Below, piece by piece: positions 40,389-49,718 of a stretch of 53,568 nt of DNA. The DNA lies in assembly GCA_022826515.1 (NCBI GenBank), contig JAJDUT010000044.1:1-53568 (forward strand), written 5' to 3'. The notes beneath the pieces are model-generated. The model did no database searches. It saw nothing but the letters and a program-made list of their open reading frames with translations, and had not been told where the DNA came from. Made by a program: the position numbers and the translations under genes. Origin of the DNA: Candidatus Latescibacterota bacterium (GTDB taxonomy: Bacteria > Latescibacterota > UBA2968 > UBA8231). Positions within the stretch are counted from its first letter, which is position 1; each line of letters begins with the position of its first letter.

Positions 40389-41699
40389 ATGCTCGATACC
40401 CTCACTACGATTGCCTCGTTTCTCATCGCCTTAGGCGTCTTGGTCTTTGTCCACGAGCTGGGCCACTTTCTGGTCGCCAAATGGGCGGGCATCCGCGTCG
40501 AGCGCTTCTCCTTGGGCTACCCGCCCAAAATGATCGGCTTTACCCACGGCGAAACCGAGTACTGCATCTCTTGGATCCCCTTTGGCGGCTACGTCAAGGT
40601 AGCTGGCATGGCCGACGTGGGCACCGAGGAAACCACCGGCGCGCACTGGGAATTTCCCTCTAGGTCGGTGGGGATCCGCATGGCGGTCATCGCCGCTGGC
40701 CCAGCCATGAACTTCCTCTTCGCCTTTGTAGCCCTGATCTTCCTCTTCAGCGTTTATGGGATCGACTCCTTCGATAGCACGCGCGTCAATCCCCAAGAGA
40801 ATTCCCTCGCCGCCGAGGTCGGTCTGGTGCGCGGCGATCGCGTGCGCACCGTCGGCGGCACGCCCGTCGGCAATGCCTACGAACTGGCCAACGCCTTGGA
40901 CGAGATTGCAACCAGCGGGGCTAGGCTCGAAGTCGAACGCGACGGCATCCTCATGGACTTCAGCCTGCCGCCGGCCGGCGACGAGGGCTACGGCGTGCAA
41001 CTCATGCGCCCCACCACGGTGGGGTACGTTGAGCCTGGGATGCCAGCCGACAGCCTCGGCCTGCAAGCGGGCGACATCATCCGCGCCGTCGGCCAAGCTC
41101 CGGTCGTGAGTTGGGCCGAGATGAGCGAGGAAATCCGCCGCTATCCGGGCGAGACGGTTCCGTTGGTTTGGGAACGCGACGACCAGCGCATGGAGCAGCT
41201 CATTACCCCGGCGGCCCACTCTGAGGGCGACGCGTTCGTGGGTCGCATTGGCATCGGTCCGCAAGAGACGCGCCACACGGTTGGGTTGGGTCAAGCGGTG
41301 GTGTTGGGGGGGCTGGGCGTGTACAACTCCTCTTGGCTGATCCTCGACTTTTTGGGCGAGCTTTTCCAAGGCGACCGCTCGACCGATGAATTGGGCGGCC
41401 CGTTGCGCATTGCCCAGCTAGCCGGACAGACCGCCGAGCAGGGCTTGGATTCCTTCGTCCGCTTTCTCGCCATACTCAGCGTCAACTTGGCGATTATTAA
41501 CCTCCTGCCCATCCCCGTGCTCGACGGCGGCCACCTGACCTTTCTCACGCTAGAGGCCATCATGCGCCGACCGCTCTCGCTGCGCCAGCGCGAGATCTTT
41601 CAGCAGATCGGCTTGGCCATCATGCTGTTCATCATGGTGTTTGTCACGTTCAACGACCTCAATCAGATGGTCTTCCGCCGCATTGCGGAGATGTTCTAG
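40389..41699 (+). CDS. rseP: RIP metalloprotease RseP (site-2 protease)
   Basis: 436-residue inner-membrane zinc protease for regulated intramembrane proteolysis. The HExxH motif is VFVHELGHFLVAKW (H22, E23, H26); the late membrane motif NLLPIPVLDGGHL supplies the third zinc ligand. Two tandem PDZ-like domains lie between (about 135-185, GLVRGDRVRTVGG; and about 205-265, LGLQAGDIIRAVGQAP). Usual targets are anti-sigma factors and signal-peptide remnants. It begins 13 bp after cdsA and is followed by queG after 9 bp. Confidence 0.93.
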   Translation: MLDTLTTIASFLIALGVLVFVHELGHFLVAKWAGIRVERFSLGYPPKMIGFTHGETEYCISWIPFGGYVKVAGMADVGTEETTGAHWEFPSRSVGIRMAVIAAGPAMNFLFAFVALIFLFSVYGIDSFDSTRVNPQENSLAAEVGLVRGDRVRTVGGTPVGNAYELANALDEIATSGARLEVERDGILMDFSLPPAGDEGYGVQLMRPTTVGYVEPGMPADSLGLQAGDIIRAVGQAPVVSWAEMSEEIRRYPGETVPLVWERDDQRMEQLITPAAHSEGDAFVGRIGIGPQETRHTVGLGQAVVLGGLGVYNSSWLILDFLGELFQGDRSTDELGGPLRIAQLAGQTAEQGLDSFVRFLAILSVNLAIINLLPIPVLDGGHLTFLTLEAIMRRPLSLRQREIFQQIGLAIMLFIMVFVTFNDLNQMVFRRIAEMF

Positions 41700-41708
41700 T
41701 GGCCCGGC

Positions 41709-42821
41709 ATGTCGCTGACCGAACAAATTCGCCACAAGGCCCGCGCCTTGGGATTTACCTCGGTTGGTTTTGCCCCGGCCGACCCGCTAAAAGGGGCCGA
41801 ATTTTACGCCCGCTGGGTGGCCTTGGGTTACGCCGGCCAGATGGACTACCTCAAGCGCCACCTCGACAAGCGCGAGGATCCGCGCCAGATGGTCCCCGGT
41901 GCCCAGACCGCCATTTGCCTAGGCATGGATTACTACCAATCCACGCCAGCAGCACCCGATCCCCTGCGCGGCCAGATCGCTTGTTACGCCCGCGGCGATG
42001 ACTACCACGACATTATTAAAAAGCGCTTGGCAGCACTGTGGGAATTCGTGCTGGCCGAGGCCGGGGAGCAGACCAAAGGCCGCTATTTTGTCGATACGGC
42101 TCCAGTTTTAGAGCGCGAACTGGCCCAGCGAGCGGGCTTGGGCTGGTGGGGTAAGAACACCTGTCTGATCGACAAGCGTCGCGGCTCCTACTTCTTCTTG
42201 GCCGAAATTATCACCGACCTCGAACTCGACTACGACGAACCCGTTCCAGACCATTGCGGCACCTGTACGCGCTGCTTGGACGCTTGCCCTACCGACGCCT
42301 TCCCCGAGCCGTACGTACTCGACGCTCAGCGCTGCATTTCCTATCTCAACATCGAACTCAAGGGGTCGATTCCCCGCGACCTGCGCCAAGGCATGGGCCA
42401 GTGGATTTTTGGCTGCGACATCTGTCAGGAGGTGTGCCCGTGGAACCGCAAGGCCGAACCGGCTCTAGAGCCGGCGTACAAGAGCCGCGCCGGCCTCGAC
42501 AACCCGGCGCTCCTCGACCTGATCCAGCTCGACCGCGCAGCCTTCAACGCACTCTTTCGCCGCAATCCGGTCAAGCGCCCCAAGCGCCGAGGCTTTTTGC
42601 GCAATGTGGCCGTAGCCTTGGGCAATTCGGGGATACAGGCCGCGGTGCCGGCCCTGATCCGCGCACTCGACGACGAAGAGCCGCTAGTGCGCGGTCATGT
42701 GGCTTGGGCACTGGGTCAACTCGGGGGCGAGGAGGCAAAGGAGGCGCTCCAACGGCGCTTGGAAACAGAAAAAGATGCGGAAGTGCAAGGGGAGCTAGAA
42801 GACGCGCTGGCTGCACTGTAA
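41709..42821 (+). CDS. queG: Epoxyqueuosine reductase
   Basis: 370 residues; cobalamin- and Fe-S-dependent last step of queuosine synthesis in tRNA. N-terminal cobalamin-binding half includes RYFVDTAPVLERELAQRAGL and GWWGKNTCLI. Two 4Fe-4S motifs are complete: CGTCTRCLDACPT and CDICQEVCPWN. The C terminus (about 295-370) is a short HEAT-repeat array (ALGNSGIQAAVPALIRAL, ALGQLGGEEAKEALQRRL) that binds the tRNA anticodon loop. It ends 4 bp before the convergent ftsY stop. Confidence 0.95.
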   Translation: MSLTEQIRHKARALGFTSVGFAPADPLKGAEFYARWVALGYAGQMDYLKRHLDKREDPRQMVPGAQTAICLGMDYYQSTPAAPDPLRGQIACYARGDDYHDIIKKRLAALWEFVLAEAGEQTKGRYFVDTAPVLERELAQRAGLGWWGKNTCLIDKRRGSYFFLAEIITDLELDYDEPVPDHCGTCTRCLDACPTDAFPEPYVLDAQRCISYLNIELKGSIPRDLRQGMGQWIFGCDICQEVCPWNRKAEPALEPAYKSRAGLDNPALLDLIQLDRAAFNALFRRNPVKRPKRRGFLRNVAVALGNSGIQAAVPALIRALDDEEPLVRGHVAWALGQLGGEEAKEALQRRLETEKDAEVQGELEDALAAL

Positions 42822-42825
42822 CCTC

Positions 42826-43749
42826 TCACTCGGCGAACAATGCGCGGGCGAATGTTGCCGCGTCAAACGGCTGTAAGTCGTCCACTCCCTCACCCACCCC
42901 AATCAGCTTTACCGGCAGATCCATCTGACGCCGCAGCGCGACGACGATCCCGCCCTTAGCGGTTCCGTCCAGCTTGGTCAGCACGAGCCCGGTCAATTCG
43001 GTGGCTTGGTTGAATGCGGTCGCCTGCGACAGGGCATTCTGGCCGCTGGTCCCGTCGAGGACCAGCAGGGTTTCGTGTGGGGCTGTTGAGTCTTGCTTGG
43101 CCAGCGAGCGGCGGATCTTCTTGAGTTCCTCCATCAGGTTGACCTTGTTGTGCAAGCGGCCGGCCGTATCGACCAGCAGCACATCAGCCCCGCGCGACTT
43201 GGCCGCGGCGAGCGCGTCAAAAGCCACGGCCGCTGGGTCCGCTCCTTGCTGCGTCCGTATCAGGTCGGCTCCGGTGCGCTCGGCCCAGATGGCGAGCTGG
43301 GGGATGGCTGCGGCCCGGAACGTGTCGCCGGCCGCGAGTACCACCTTCTTGCCGGCATCGGCGTATTGCTTGGCCAACTTGCCGACCGTCGTCGTCTTGC
43401 CAGTGCCGTTGACGCCGACGATCAGCACGACAAACGGCTTGCCCGGCAGCTCGCCCGCCAAGGGCAAGGCCGCGCCATTGCCGAGGGTCATCATCGCGGC
43501 TACTTGCTCCTCCAGCACCTGCATTGCCCCACTTGGCCCGTCCGCCATTTGCCCGCGCCGGAGCCGTGTGCGCAGCTCATCGACGAGTTCGGTGGCGGTC
43601 TCCAGCCCCATATCAGCGCCGATCAGCGCGGCCTCAATATCGTCGATGGCGTCGTCGTCCAAGCGAGAGTTGCCAGTGATCACAGCGGTCATCGCCTGCC
43701 GCGTCTGCGCCAATCCCTGCTTTACTTTGTCGAAAAATTTGCCCAGCAT
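42826..43749 (-). CDS. ftsY: Signal recognition particle receptor FtsY
   Basis: 307 residues from ATG 43749 ([13 protein letters not shown]); an ATG at 43779 adds ten residues. The N domain (about 1-90) lacks the long acidic A domain of E. coli, as in many phyla. NG GTPase motifs: G1 [30 protein letters not shown]3 [13 protein letters not shown]4 [32 protein letters not shown] closes the G domain. It docks SRP-ribosome complexes at the membrane. Confidence 0.95.
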   Translation of the reverse strand: MLGKFFDKVKQGLAQTRQAMTAVITGNSRLDDDAIDDIEAALIGADMGLETATELVDELRTRLRRGQMADGPSGAMQVLEEQVAAMMTLGNGAALPLAGELPGKPFVVLIVGVNGTGKTTTVGKLAKQYADAGKKVVLAAGDTFRAAAIPQLAIWAERTGADLIRTQQGADPAAVAFDALAAAKSRGADVLLVDTAGRLHNKVNLMEELKKIRRSLAKQDSTAPHETLLVLDGTSGQNALSQATAFNQATELTGLVLTKLDGTAKGGIVVALRRQMDLPVKLIGVGEGVDDLQPFDAATFARALFAE

Positions 43750-43920
43750 GAACGGTTGTCTTTCGGTTGTGCCGCCCATGCGTCGCCAGTTTTAGCGACG
43801 GGCAGCGTGGTTGCGCCCTTAGAAGCTGTCTGATTAGAGGATTCCACAATATGTAGTATAGCGAGCAAATCTTAAGAATAATATATTGACTATATGTAAA
43901 TTGTTCCGTAAGGTTATAAG

Positions 43921-43952
43921 TATACGACATATACGACATATACGACATATAC
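43921..43952 (+). repeat. 9-bp tandem repeat upstream of the TonB-dependent receptor
   Basis: TATACGACA occurs three times head to tail and ends with a partial TATAC. The array lies 45 bp before the receptor's start codon, between a TTGACT/TTATAA-type AT-rich stretch (43886-43920) and the ribosome-binding site. Each unit contains a -10-like TATAC core. Confidence 0.75.
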
Positions 43953-43996
43953 TTGTCGTAACTATCCATTCACTCTTCCTAAAAGGAGGCAGTTCG

Positions 43997-46585
43997 ATGA
44001 AAGATCGCTCATCTGTTTTTGCATTGGCCTTTGGCCTTGCGGCCCTGCTTTCTGTGAGTTTGGCTTCTGGGGTCTTGGCACAAGAAGAAGCGCAAGAAGA
44101 CGAGGAAATGCTCGAAGGCATTGTAGAGGTCGAAGAGATGGTGGTGACCGGTTCGCGTGCTCAGTCGCGCACCGTAACCGACTCGCCCGTGCCTATTGAT
44201 GTCATTTCCGCCGACGAGTTTGCCAAGCAAGGCGGAGCGGATTTAGCTGACCTTGTGCGCAATGTCGTGCCTTCGTACAACGTCAACACCCAGCCGATCA
44301 GCGATGCGGGCACGGTCGTCCGGCCGCCCAACATGCGGGGGCTGGCTCCTGACCACGCGCTGGTCCTGGTCAACGGCAAGCGCCGCCATCGCGCTGCGGT
44401 GATTCACTGGCTGGGCAATGGCGTCGCCGATGGCGCACAGGGCCCCGACTTGGCACCCATCCCGGCCATCGCGCTCAATCGAGTGGAAGTCCTGCGCGAT
44501 GGCGCGTCGGCCCAGTACGGCTCGGACGCCATTGCCGGCGTGCTGAACTTCCGCCTCAAGGACCGTTCCGACGGGCTGTCGGTCGAGACCAAGGTCGGCA
44601 GCTTCCAAGACGGCGATGGCATCCTCGGCGATGGCGAGTTGTTTTCCATCGCGGGCAACCTTGGCTTGGGCAACGACAATGCGTGGGCCAACCTCAGCTT
44701 GGAATACGGCAACGCGGGCGAAACCATTCGCTCGGTGCAGCGCAATGATGCCGCAGGCCTGCTTGCCGCGGGCAATACGAATGTGGCCAATCCCGCCCAA
44801 ATCTGGGGGCAGCCCTTCATCCGAGACGATCTGAAGTTCTTCGCCAACTACGGGGCCAACCTCGGCGAGAACCTCGACTTCTACGGTCACGCCAACTACG
44901 CCAGCAAGGAGACCGAAGGCGGGTTCTACTTCCGCAATCCCCACACCCGCAGCGGCGTGTTTAAGGGGCCGTTGCTCGATTTGGATGACGATGGCGAACC
45001 CGAGACGGCATCCCTGCTAGTGGGCGATTTGGACGGCGTGGGTCAGGGCAGTGAATGCGCCCCGGTCCCCATCATCGACAACAAGCCGGATCAGGATGCT
45101 TGGCTACAGATTCGCGACGATCCCAATTGCTTCTCGTTTCTGAAAATGTTCCCCGGTGGCTTCACGCCCCGCTTCGGCGGCTTCACCACGGATGAATCCA
45201 TTCTGCTGGGCCTGAAGGGATTTGCGGCTGAGACGTTGGGTTGGAGCGTGAGCGCGTCTTATGGCCGCCACCACGCCGACTATTTCATCTTCAATACCGT
45301 GAATGCCTCGATGGGGCCTGATACGCCGACCTCGTTCAACCCGGGCGACTACATCCAGACGGATGTCAACTTAAACTTCGACATTACGTACCCGGTGAGC
45401 GATCAGGTATTTTTAGCCGCGGGGCTCGAGCGCCGCAACGAAGCGTTCGAGATCGTGGAAGGGCAGATTGAGTCCTACCTGATTGGTCAACCGTTGGCCA
45501 GCCAAGGGTTTCAGCCGGCTACCAATGGGTTCTCGGGCTTTAGCAAAGTGGCCGCTGGTCTCTGGGATCGCACCAACACAGCCGTGTACGTGGAAGCCGA
45601 CTTTGAGCCGATAGATCCACTGCTGCTTTCCGTGGCCCTGCGCTCGGAGGATTTTAGCGACTTTGGCAGCACGACCAACTACAAGGGAGCCGCTAATTTC
45701 GCCCTGACGGACGACCTGAAGCTGCGCGGTAGTTATAGCACCGGCTTCCGGGCACCGACGCCTGGACAGCAAAATGCCTTCAACATAACGACTGAGTTCA
45801 ACTTTGAGAAAAACGACTTGGTCAACAACGGCACCGTGCCTTCGACCAGCCGCGCAGTTGGGCTGGTCCTTGGTTTACCTGGCGGTGGGCCGGCGCTCAA
45901 ACCGGAAAACTCGATCAACCTCTCCGCGGGTGTCGTCGTCAATATGGGCGTCCTTAGCGCGACGATCGACTATTTCAACATCACGGTGGAGGATCGCCTG
46001 ACGGTTTCGCAAGACTTCGCGCTGAGCGATGAGCAGAAACAGCAGCTAATCAACGAGGGTCTAACCAGCGCGGCCGGCTTGCAGGAATTCCGCTTCTTCA
46101 CCAATGACTTCGACTCCGCCACCAACGGAATTGACCTCGTTGTGTCGGCACCGGTAGGTTCGGGGATGCTGAGCCTCGCCTACAACTACACGAGCTCCGA
46201 AGTCACCGACCACAACCCGGACATTCTCGACGCGCTCCGGCTGCGGGAATTGGAGGAGAATCTGCCCAAGCAGCGCGGGAATTTGACCCTGACCCAAGCC
46301 CTGAGCGAGCGTTGGAGCGGTCTAGGTCGCGCCAGCTACTACGGCGAATGGTACGACTCGGAAGACGATCAGACCTATAGCGGCAAGGTGCTGTTTGATC
46401 TTGAAACCAGTATCTCGTTTGACGAGGCCCAATCCGCCATCGCCATTGGCGTGCAGAATATCCTCAACACCTATCCCGACGAACATGAACTAGCTAGGGA
46501 TCGGACCGGCAACAAGTACAGCCAGTTCAGTCCCTTTGGCTTTGGCGGCGCATTCTGGTACGTGAAATACAGCTATAGCCGCTAA
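43997..46585 (+). CDS. TonB-dependent outer-membrane receptor
   Basis: 862 residues. AAAGGAGG lies 7 bases upstream of the ATG at 43997, giving a signal peptide that ends near GVLA-QE. A short acidic linker, then the plug domain (about 47-165): MVVTGSRAQSRTVTDSPVPI, PPNMRGLAPDHALVLVNGKR, APIPAIALNRVEVLRDGASA and QYGSDAIAGVLNF. The rest is a 22-strand-type barrel with LRGSYSTGFRAPTPGQQN and ending GGAFWYVKYSYSR. It imports a large or scarce ligand (siderophore, vitamin or glycan) using TonB energy; no ligand-specific partner is adjacent. The terminator at 46615 follows. Expression could be affected by the upstream 9-bp repeat. Confidence 0.92.
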   Translation: MKDRSSVFALAFGLAALLSVSLASGVLAQEEAQEDEEMLEGIVEVEEMVVTGSRAQSRTVTDSPVPIDVISADEFAKQGGADLADLVRNVVPSYNVNTQPISDAGTVVRPPNMRGLAPDHALVLVNGKRRHRAAVIHWLGNGVADGAQGPDLAPIPAIALNRVEVLRDGASAQYGSDAIAGVLNFRLKDRSDGLSVETKVGSFQDGDGILGDGELFSIAGNLGLGNDNAWANLSLEYGNAGETIRSVQRNDAAGLLAAGNTNVANPAQIWGQPFIRDDLKFFANYGANLGENLDFYGHANYASKETEGGFYFRNPHTRSGVFKGPLLDLDDDGEPETASLLVGDLDGVGQGSECAPVPIIDNKPDQDAWLQIRDDPNCFSFLKMFPGGFTPRFGGFTTDESILLGLKGFAAETLGWSVSASYGRHHADYFIFNTVNASMGPDTPTSFNPGDYIQTDVNLNFDITYPVSDQVFLAAGLERRNEAFEIVEGQIESYLIGQPLASQGFQPATNGFSGFSKVAAGLWDRTNTAVYVEADFEPIDPLLLSVALRSEDFSDFGSTTNYKGAANFALTDDLKLRGSYSTGFRAPTPGQQNAFNITTEFNFEKNDLVNNGTVPSTSRAVGLVLGLPGGGPALKPENSINLSAGVVVNMGVLSATIDYFNITVEDRLTVSQDFALSDEQKQQLINEGLTSAAGLQEFRFFTNDFDSATNGIDLVVSAPVGSGMLSLAYNYTSSEVTDHNPDILDALRLRELEENLPKQRGNLTLTQALSERWSGLGRASYYGEWYDSEDDQTYSGKVLFDLETSISFDEAQSAIAIGVQNILNTYPDEHELARDRTGNKYSQFSPFGFGGAFWYVKYSYSR

Positions 46586-46614
46586 GGAACGCCGCACGGC
46601 AATCCTGAGTTATA

Positions 46615-46651
46615 CAAAAGGCCGGGTACCTGTTTGGTACTCGGCCTTTTG
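46615..46651. terminator. Intrinsic terminator after the TonB-dependent receptor
   Basis: CAAAAGGCCG and CGGCCTTTTG form the outer stem, with GTAC/GTAC pairs inside and a CTGTTTG loop. The A-run before and T-run after allow it to work on both strands. It starts 30 bp after the receptor stop. Confidence 0.85.
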
Positions 46652-46676
46652 CATCTTAACCTGAAGTGAGCAGCAA

Positions 46677-48314
46677 ATGACCTCATCCTACCGCGATGCG
46701 CTAGAACACATTCGCCGCGCCTTCCCCCAACCGGTATCCGACCCCATTCACGATTCGTATTTCGTGCATTCCATCATGCGCGCCCTAGACCAAGTCGATG
46801 ACCTGAAAATGCAGTTGCCGACGCTTGGTCCGGTGGTTTCTGGCGACTTTGCCGAAGCGCAAAACGCCGAGCTACCCGCTGAGATGTCGTCGGTCGAGGC
46901 GGTTACCTCCGATCTCGTCAGCTACCTGCGCGGCATAACCATCTCCAGCCATCCCCACACCCAACAAAACGTCATCGCGCCCCCGACCATTCCCAGCCTC
47001 ATCGGCGTCTTACTCGCCTCGTTGCACAACCCCAACATCGCTTGGGATGAATACAGCCGCCTCGTCGCCTTGGCCGAAGTCGAAGCAGTCGCCATCACCG
47101 CGCGGATGGTCGGCTACGACCCACAACAGGCCGGTGGCACGTTTACCTTTGGCGGGACCGGCACCACGCTCTATGGGGTAAAGATCGGCCTGGAGAAAGC
47201 CTGTCCGCAGGCCATGCAAAAGGGCGTATCCGACGACGTGGTGGTCCTCGTTTCCGACGCCGGGCACTATTGCGCCCACAACATCGTCGGCTGGCTCGGC
47301 ATGGGCACCGATCAGTTGATCGTCATTCCGACGATAGCTGAGAACGAAATTGATCTCGCGCAGCTAGCGGAAGCAGCGCGGGCGGCCTTGGGCAGCGGCA
47401 AAAAGATCGCCGCCATTATTGCGACTATGGGGACTACGGATGCGTTCGGCTTGGACGACTTGCCGGCGATTGCGGCCTTGCGCGACTCGCTCGTCGAGGA
47501 ATTCCAACTCTCCTATCGCCCGCACATCCACGCCGACTCGGTCATTGGCTGGGCGTGGTCGGTGTTCAACGACTACGATTTTCAGGACAACCCCTTGGAG
47601 TTCAGACCGCGGACCCTGCGCGCCCTCGCCGGAGCGTGTCGCCGCATCCGCCATCTGGCGCTGGCCGATTCCATGGGCATTGACTTCCACAAGACCGGCT
47701 TTGCCCCGTACATCTCCAGCCTCGTCCTCGTCAAAGACCGGGCGGACTTGCAGCTCCTGATGCGCGACCCGCAACAGATGCCGTACCTCTATCACTTTGG
47801 CGATCACCGCCCCGGCATGTACACCCTCGAAACATCCAGAGCCGGGACTGGCCCGCTGACCGCGCTGGCCAATTTTCGCTTTTTCGGCGAGCAGGGATTG
47901 CGCGTCGCTCTCGGGCACATCGTCGAGATGACCCAGCTTTTGCGCGAGCACCTCGAAGGACACGAAGCCATCACCGTGCTCAACCGCGACAACTTTGGCA
48001 CGGTAACGCTCTTCCGGGTGTATCCACCCGACGTGGATACTTTTGCCATCAAGCGCCAAGAATTCGAAGACCCTGCCTATCGGGAAACGCTACTGGCCCA
48101 CAACGACTACAACCGCAAAATTTTCGACTACGTACACGCGGAGGCCATGGCCGGACGCGGAGTCGTCATTTCCTCGACCGACTGCTACCGGCACACCCAA
48201 TACGAGGAACCGATTGTCGCGCTGAAGTCCTTTATCGTGTCGCCGTTTGTGGATGAAAAGGACGTCGAAGTCGTAGTGGCAAAAGTCTTGGAAGCTAGAG
48301 AAAAGTTCGTCTAA
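46677..48314 (+). CDS. PLP-dependent group II amino-acid decarboxylase (glutamate/aspartate/aromatic type)
   Basis: 545 residues. The cofactor lysine is K339 in ADSMGIDFHKTGFAPY; the ring-stacking and N1-binding region is RPHIHADSVIGWAW (H285, D287), where the common HVDAA reads HADS. ISSHPHTQQNVIAPPTIPSL and GGTFTFGGTGTTLYGVKIGL are substrate/cofactor-binding segments. It decarboxylates an amino acid, with glutamate, aspartate, tyrosine or diaminobutyrate possible. No transporter partner is adjacent. AAGTGAG precedes the ATG weakly. The stop is 5 bp from the convergent channel gene. Confidence 0.87.
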   Translation: MTSSYRDALEHIRRAFPQPVSDPIHDSYFVHSIMRALDQVDDLKMQLPTLGPVVSGDFAEAQNAELPAEMSSVEAVTSDLVSYLRGITISSHPHTQQNVIAPPTIPSLIGVLLASLHNPNIAWDEYSRLVALAEVEAVAITARMVGYDPQQAGGTFTFGGTGTTLYGVKIGLEKACPQAMQKGVSDDVVVLVSDAGHYCAHNIVGWLGMGTDQLIVIPTIAENEIDLAQLAEAARAALGSGKKIAAIIATMGTTDAFGLDDLPAIAALRDSLVEEFQLSYRPHIHADSVIGWAWSVFNDYDFQDNPLEFRPRTLRALAGACRRIRHLALADSMGIDFHKTGFAPYISSLVLVKDRADLQLLMRDPQQMPYLYHFGDHRPGMYTLETSRAGTGPLTALANFRFFGEQGLRVALGHIVEMTQLLREHLEGHEAITVLNRDNFGTVTLFRVYPPDVDTFAIKRQEFEDPAYRETLLAHNDYNRKIFDYVHAEAMAGRGVVISSTDCYRHTQYEEPIVALKSFIVSPFVDEKDVEVVVAKVLEAREKFV

Positions 48315-48319
48315 AGCCG

Positions 48320-49690
48320 CTAGTTCTCCGGCGTCTTTACGGCGTCGCGGATTTCGCGGATAGTCTCTTCCAATCTGTCTAGACGCTCGTTGGTGTCTTT
48401 TATGTCTTCTTGAATTTTCGTCACGATCCCGACTTGCTCTTCTAGTTCCTCGACCTTCAGTGAATCCTCATCGCTGACGAGGATGCTCGTCAGCGTCGCC
48501 GTAAAAACACCCACCAGGACCATACCCGTAATCACCAGAAAAACGGTGAGGATTTTGCCCGAAGCCGTCTCGGGATTGTGGATGTCGGCGTACCCGCCCG
48601 TGACCAGCGTCGTAAAGCTCCACCAAAGACTCGCCCCAAACCCCGAGCCAGACTCCATGCGCTCCAAGCCCATGAAAATGAAGGCCCCAAACACGAGCGA
48701 TAATAATCCGTACAGCAAAGACCGCTTGAGCAACCGCACGTCCAACGTGGTGCTCAAGTGATCCATGCCCCGCCAGAAAAACAGCGCGATACGAAATAAT
48801 CGCAGCGCCCGCAAAATGCGCACGGCTCTGAGCAGACGCCCCAAGCGAACGATACCTAGGTCGCCGACCTGTGATGCGGCGATGACCTGTACCGGGGGCA
48901 GCGGAATGGACGTTATGAAGTCGATCCAGTTGTGTTTCCAATACCACTTTTTGGATTCAGCAAGCCGGTGCTCAAAGAAGAAGTTGGCCATAAAAATGGC
49001 GCAGCAGATCACGTCTATGATCCAGAATATCCACAACGTGCCAACGGAAAAATGGGGTTCTATTTCCACAACGGGATTTTCGTATTTCTCCCCGAGATGG
49101 ATGACGTCCGCTTGTGTTAGTTTACCCTCAACTACCTGTCCAGAAACAAGGGCACCAGATCCAACCGCATCCACTATGTGAATGTTCACCCGCTCATACC
49201 CTTGCCCCCCGTTCAAAACGTTTATTCGATGGATCCTGCCTTCTACTACTTCGGCTTTTGCAATGGCACCACTACCTGTAGCTCCTACGCCAAGGAAGTC
49301 GATGCCGAGGATTGTGATAAGAAAAAGTATAAGAAAAAAGATAATCAGGTCTTTGGCTCGCACCCGCGCGACACTGCCCAGTACTCGGGCCTGCTCGTCC
49401 ATCAGGTGTTTCTTTTGGCGAGCCTGTTCAATGATTCGGACCTTGTCCTGCAATTTTTCCTTTTCGGCGTTCAACCTAGCGATCTGCGATTCCGCCTTAT
49501 CCAGACTCAGTTCGTATTGGCCGTGCCGTTTGCTCAAACTGACCGTTTCGACCTTTTCGATCATTTCGTCGAGTTCTTTTTCTTGCTCGACTAGCTGATG
49601 GCCGATTCTATCGATCTCCTGCATTACCACATCTTTCATTTTGGTAATGCGTTCGAGTGAGCACGATTCGAGTCGTTTTGATAATGACAT
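48320..49690 (-). CDS. Voltage-gated ion channel with Gly-rich extracellular loop insert and atypical filter
   Basis: 456 residues from ATG 49690 (AGGAC 9 bases upstream); an ATG at 49759 would overlap fhs. N-terminal coiled coil (about 20-110); S1 about 114-134; insert about 136-212 with two repeats, GATGSGAIAKAEVVEGRIHR / INVLNGGQGYE and AVGSGALVSGQVVEGKL; S2 about 215-240; S4 about 278-303 with Arg every third residue (RLGRLLRAVRILRALRLFR); S5; pore helix SLWWSFTTLV; filter TGGYAD (364-369) where K+ channels have TVGYGD; S6 about 380-407; C-terminal coiled coil about 409-450. An inner-membrane voltage-sensing cation channel, ion selectivity uncertain. Confidence 0.87.
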   Translation of the reverse strand: MSLSKRLESCSLERITKMKDVVMQEIDRIGHQLVEQEKELDEMIEKVETVSLSKRHGQYELSLDKAESQIARLNAEKEKLQDKVRIIEQARQKKHLMDEQARVLGSVARVRAKDLIIFFLILFLITILGIDFLGVGATGSGAIAKAEVVEGRIHRINVLNGGQGYERVNIHIVDAVGSGALVSGQVVEGKLTQADVIHLGEKYENPVVEIEPHFSVGTLWIFWIIDVICCAIFMANFFFEHRLAESKKWYWKHNWIDFITSIPLPPVQVIAASQVGDLGIVRLGRLLRAVRILRALRLFRIALFFWRGMDHLSTTLDVRLLKRSLLYGLLSLVFGAFIFMGLERMESGSGFGASLWWSFTTLVTGGYADIHNPETASGKILTVFLVITGMVLVGVFTATLTSILVSDEDSLKVEELEEQVGIVTKIQEDIKDTNERLDRLEETIREIRDAVKTPEN

Positions 49691-49718
49691 GGTGTGTCGT
49701 CCTGTAGAGTTTACGGGC

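Noticed and set aside
43921..43952. CRISPR-like array
   Set aside because: Units are 9 bp, contiguous and without spacers. The same applies to the arrays at 12542 and 37588.
43886..43996. Extended N terminus of the TonB receptor through the tandem repeat
   Set aside because: The frame is open and the repeat would encode Ile-Arg-His units, but the strong ribosome-binding site and signal peptide begin at 43997.
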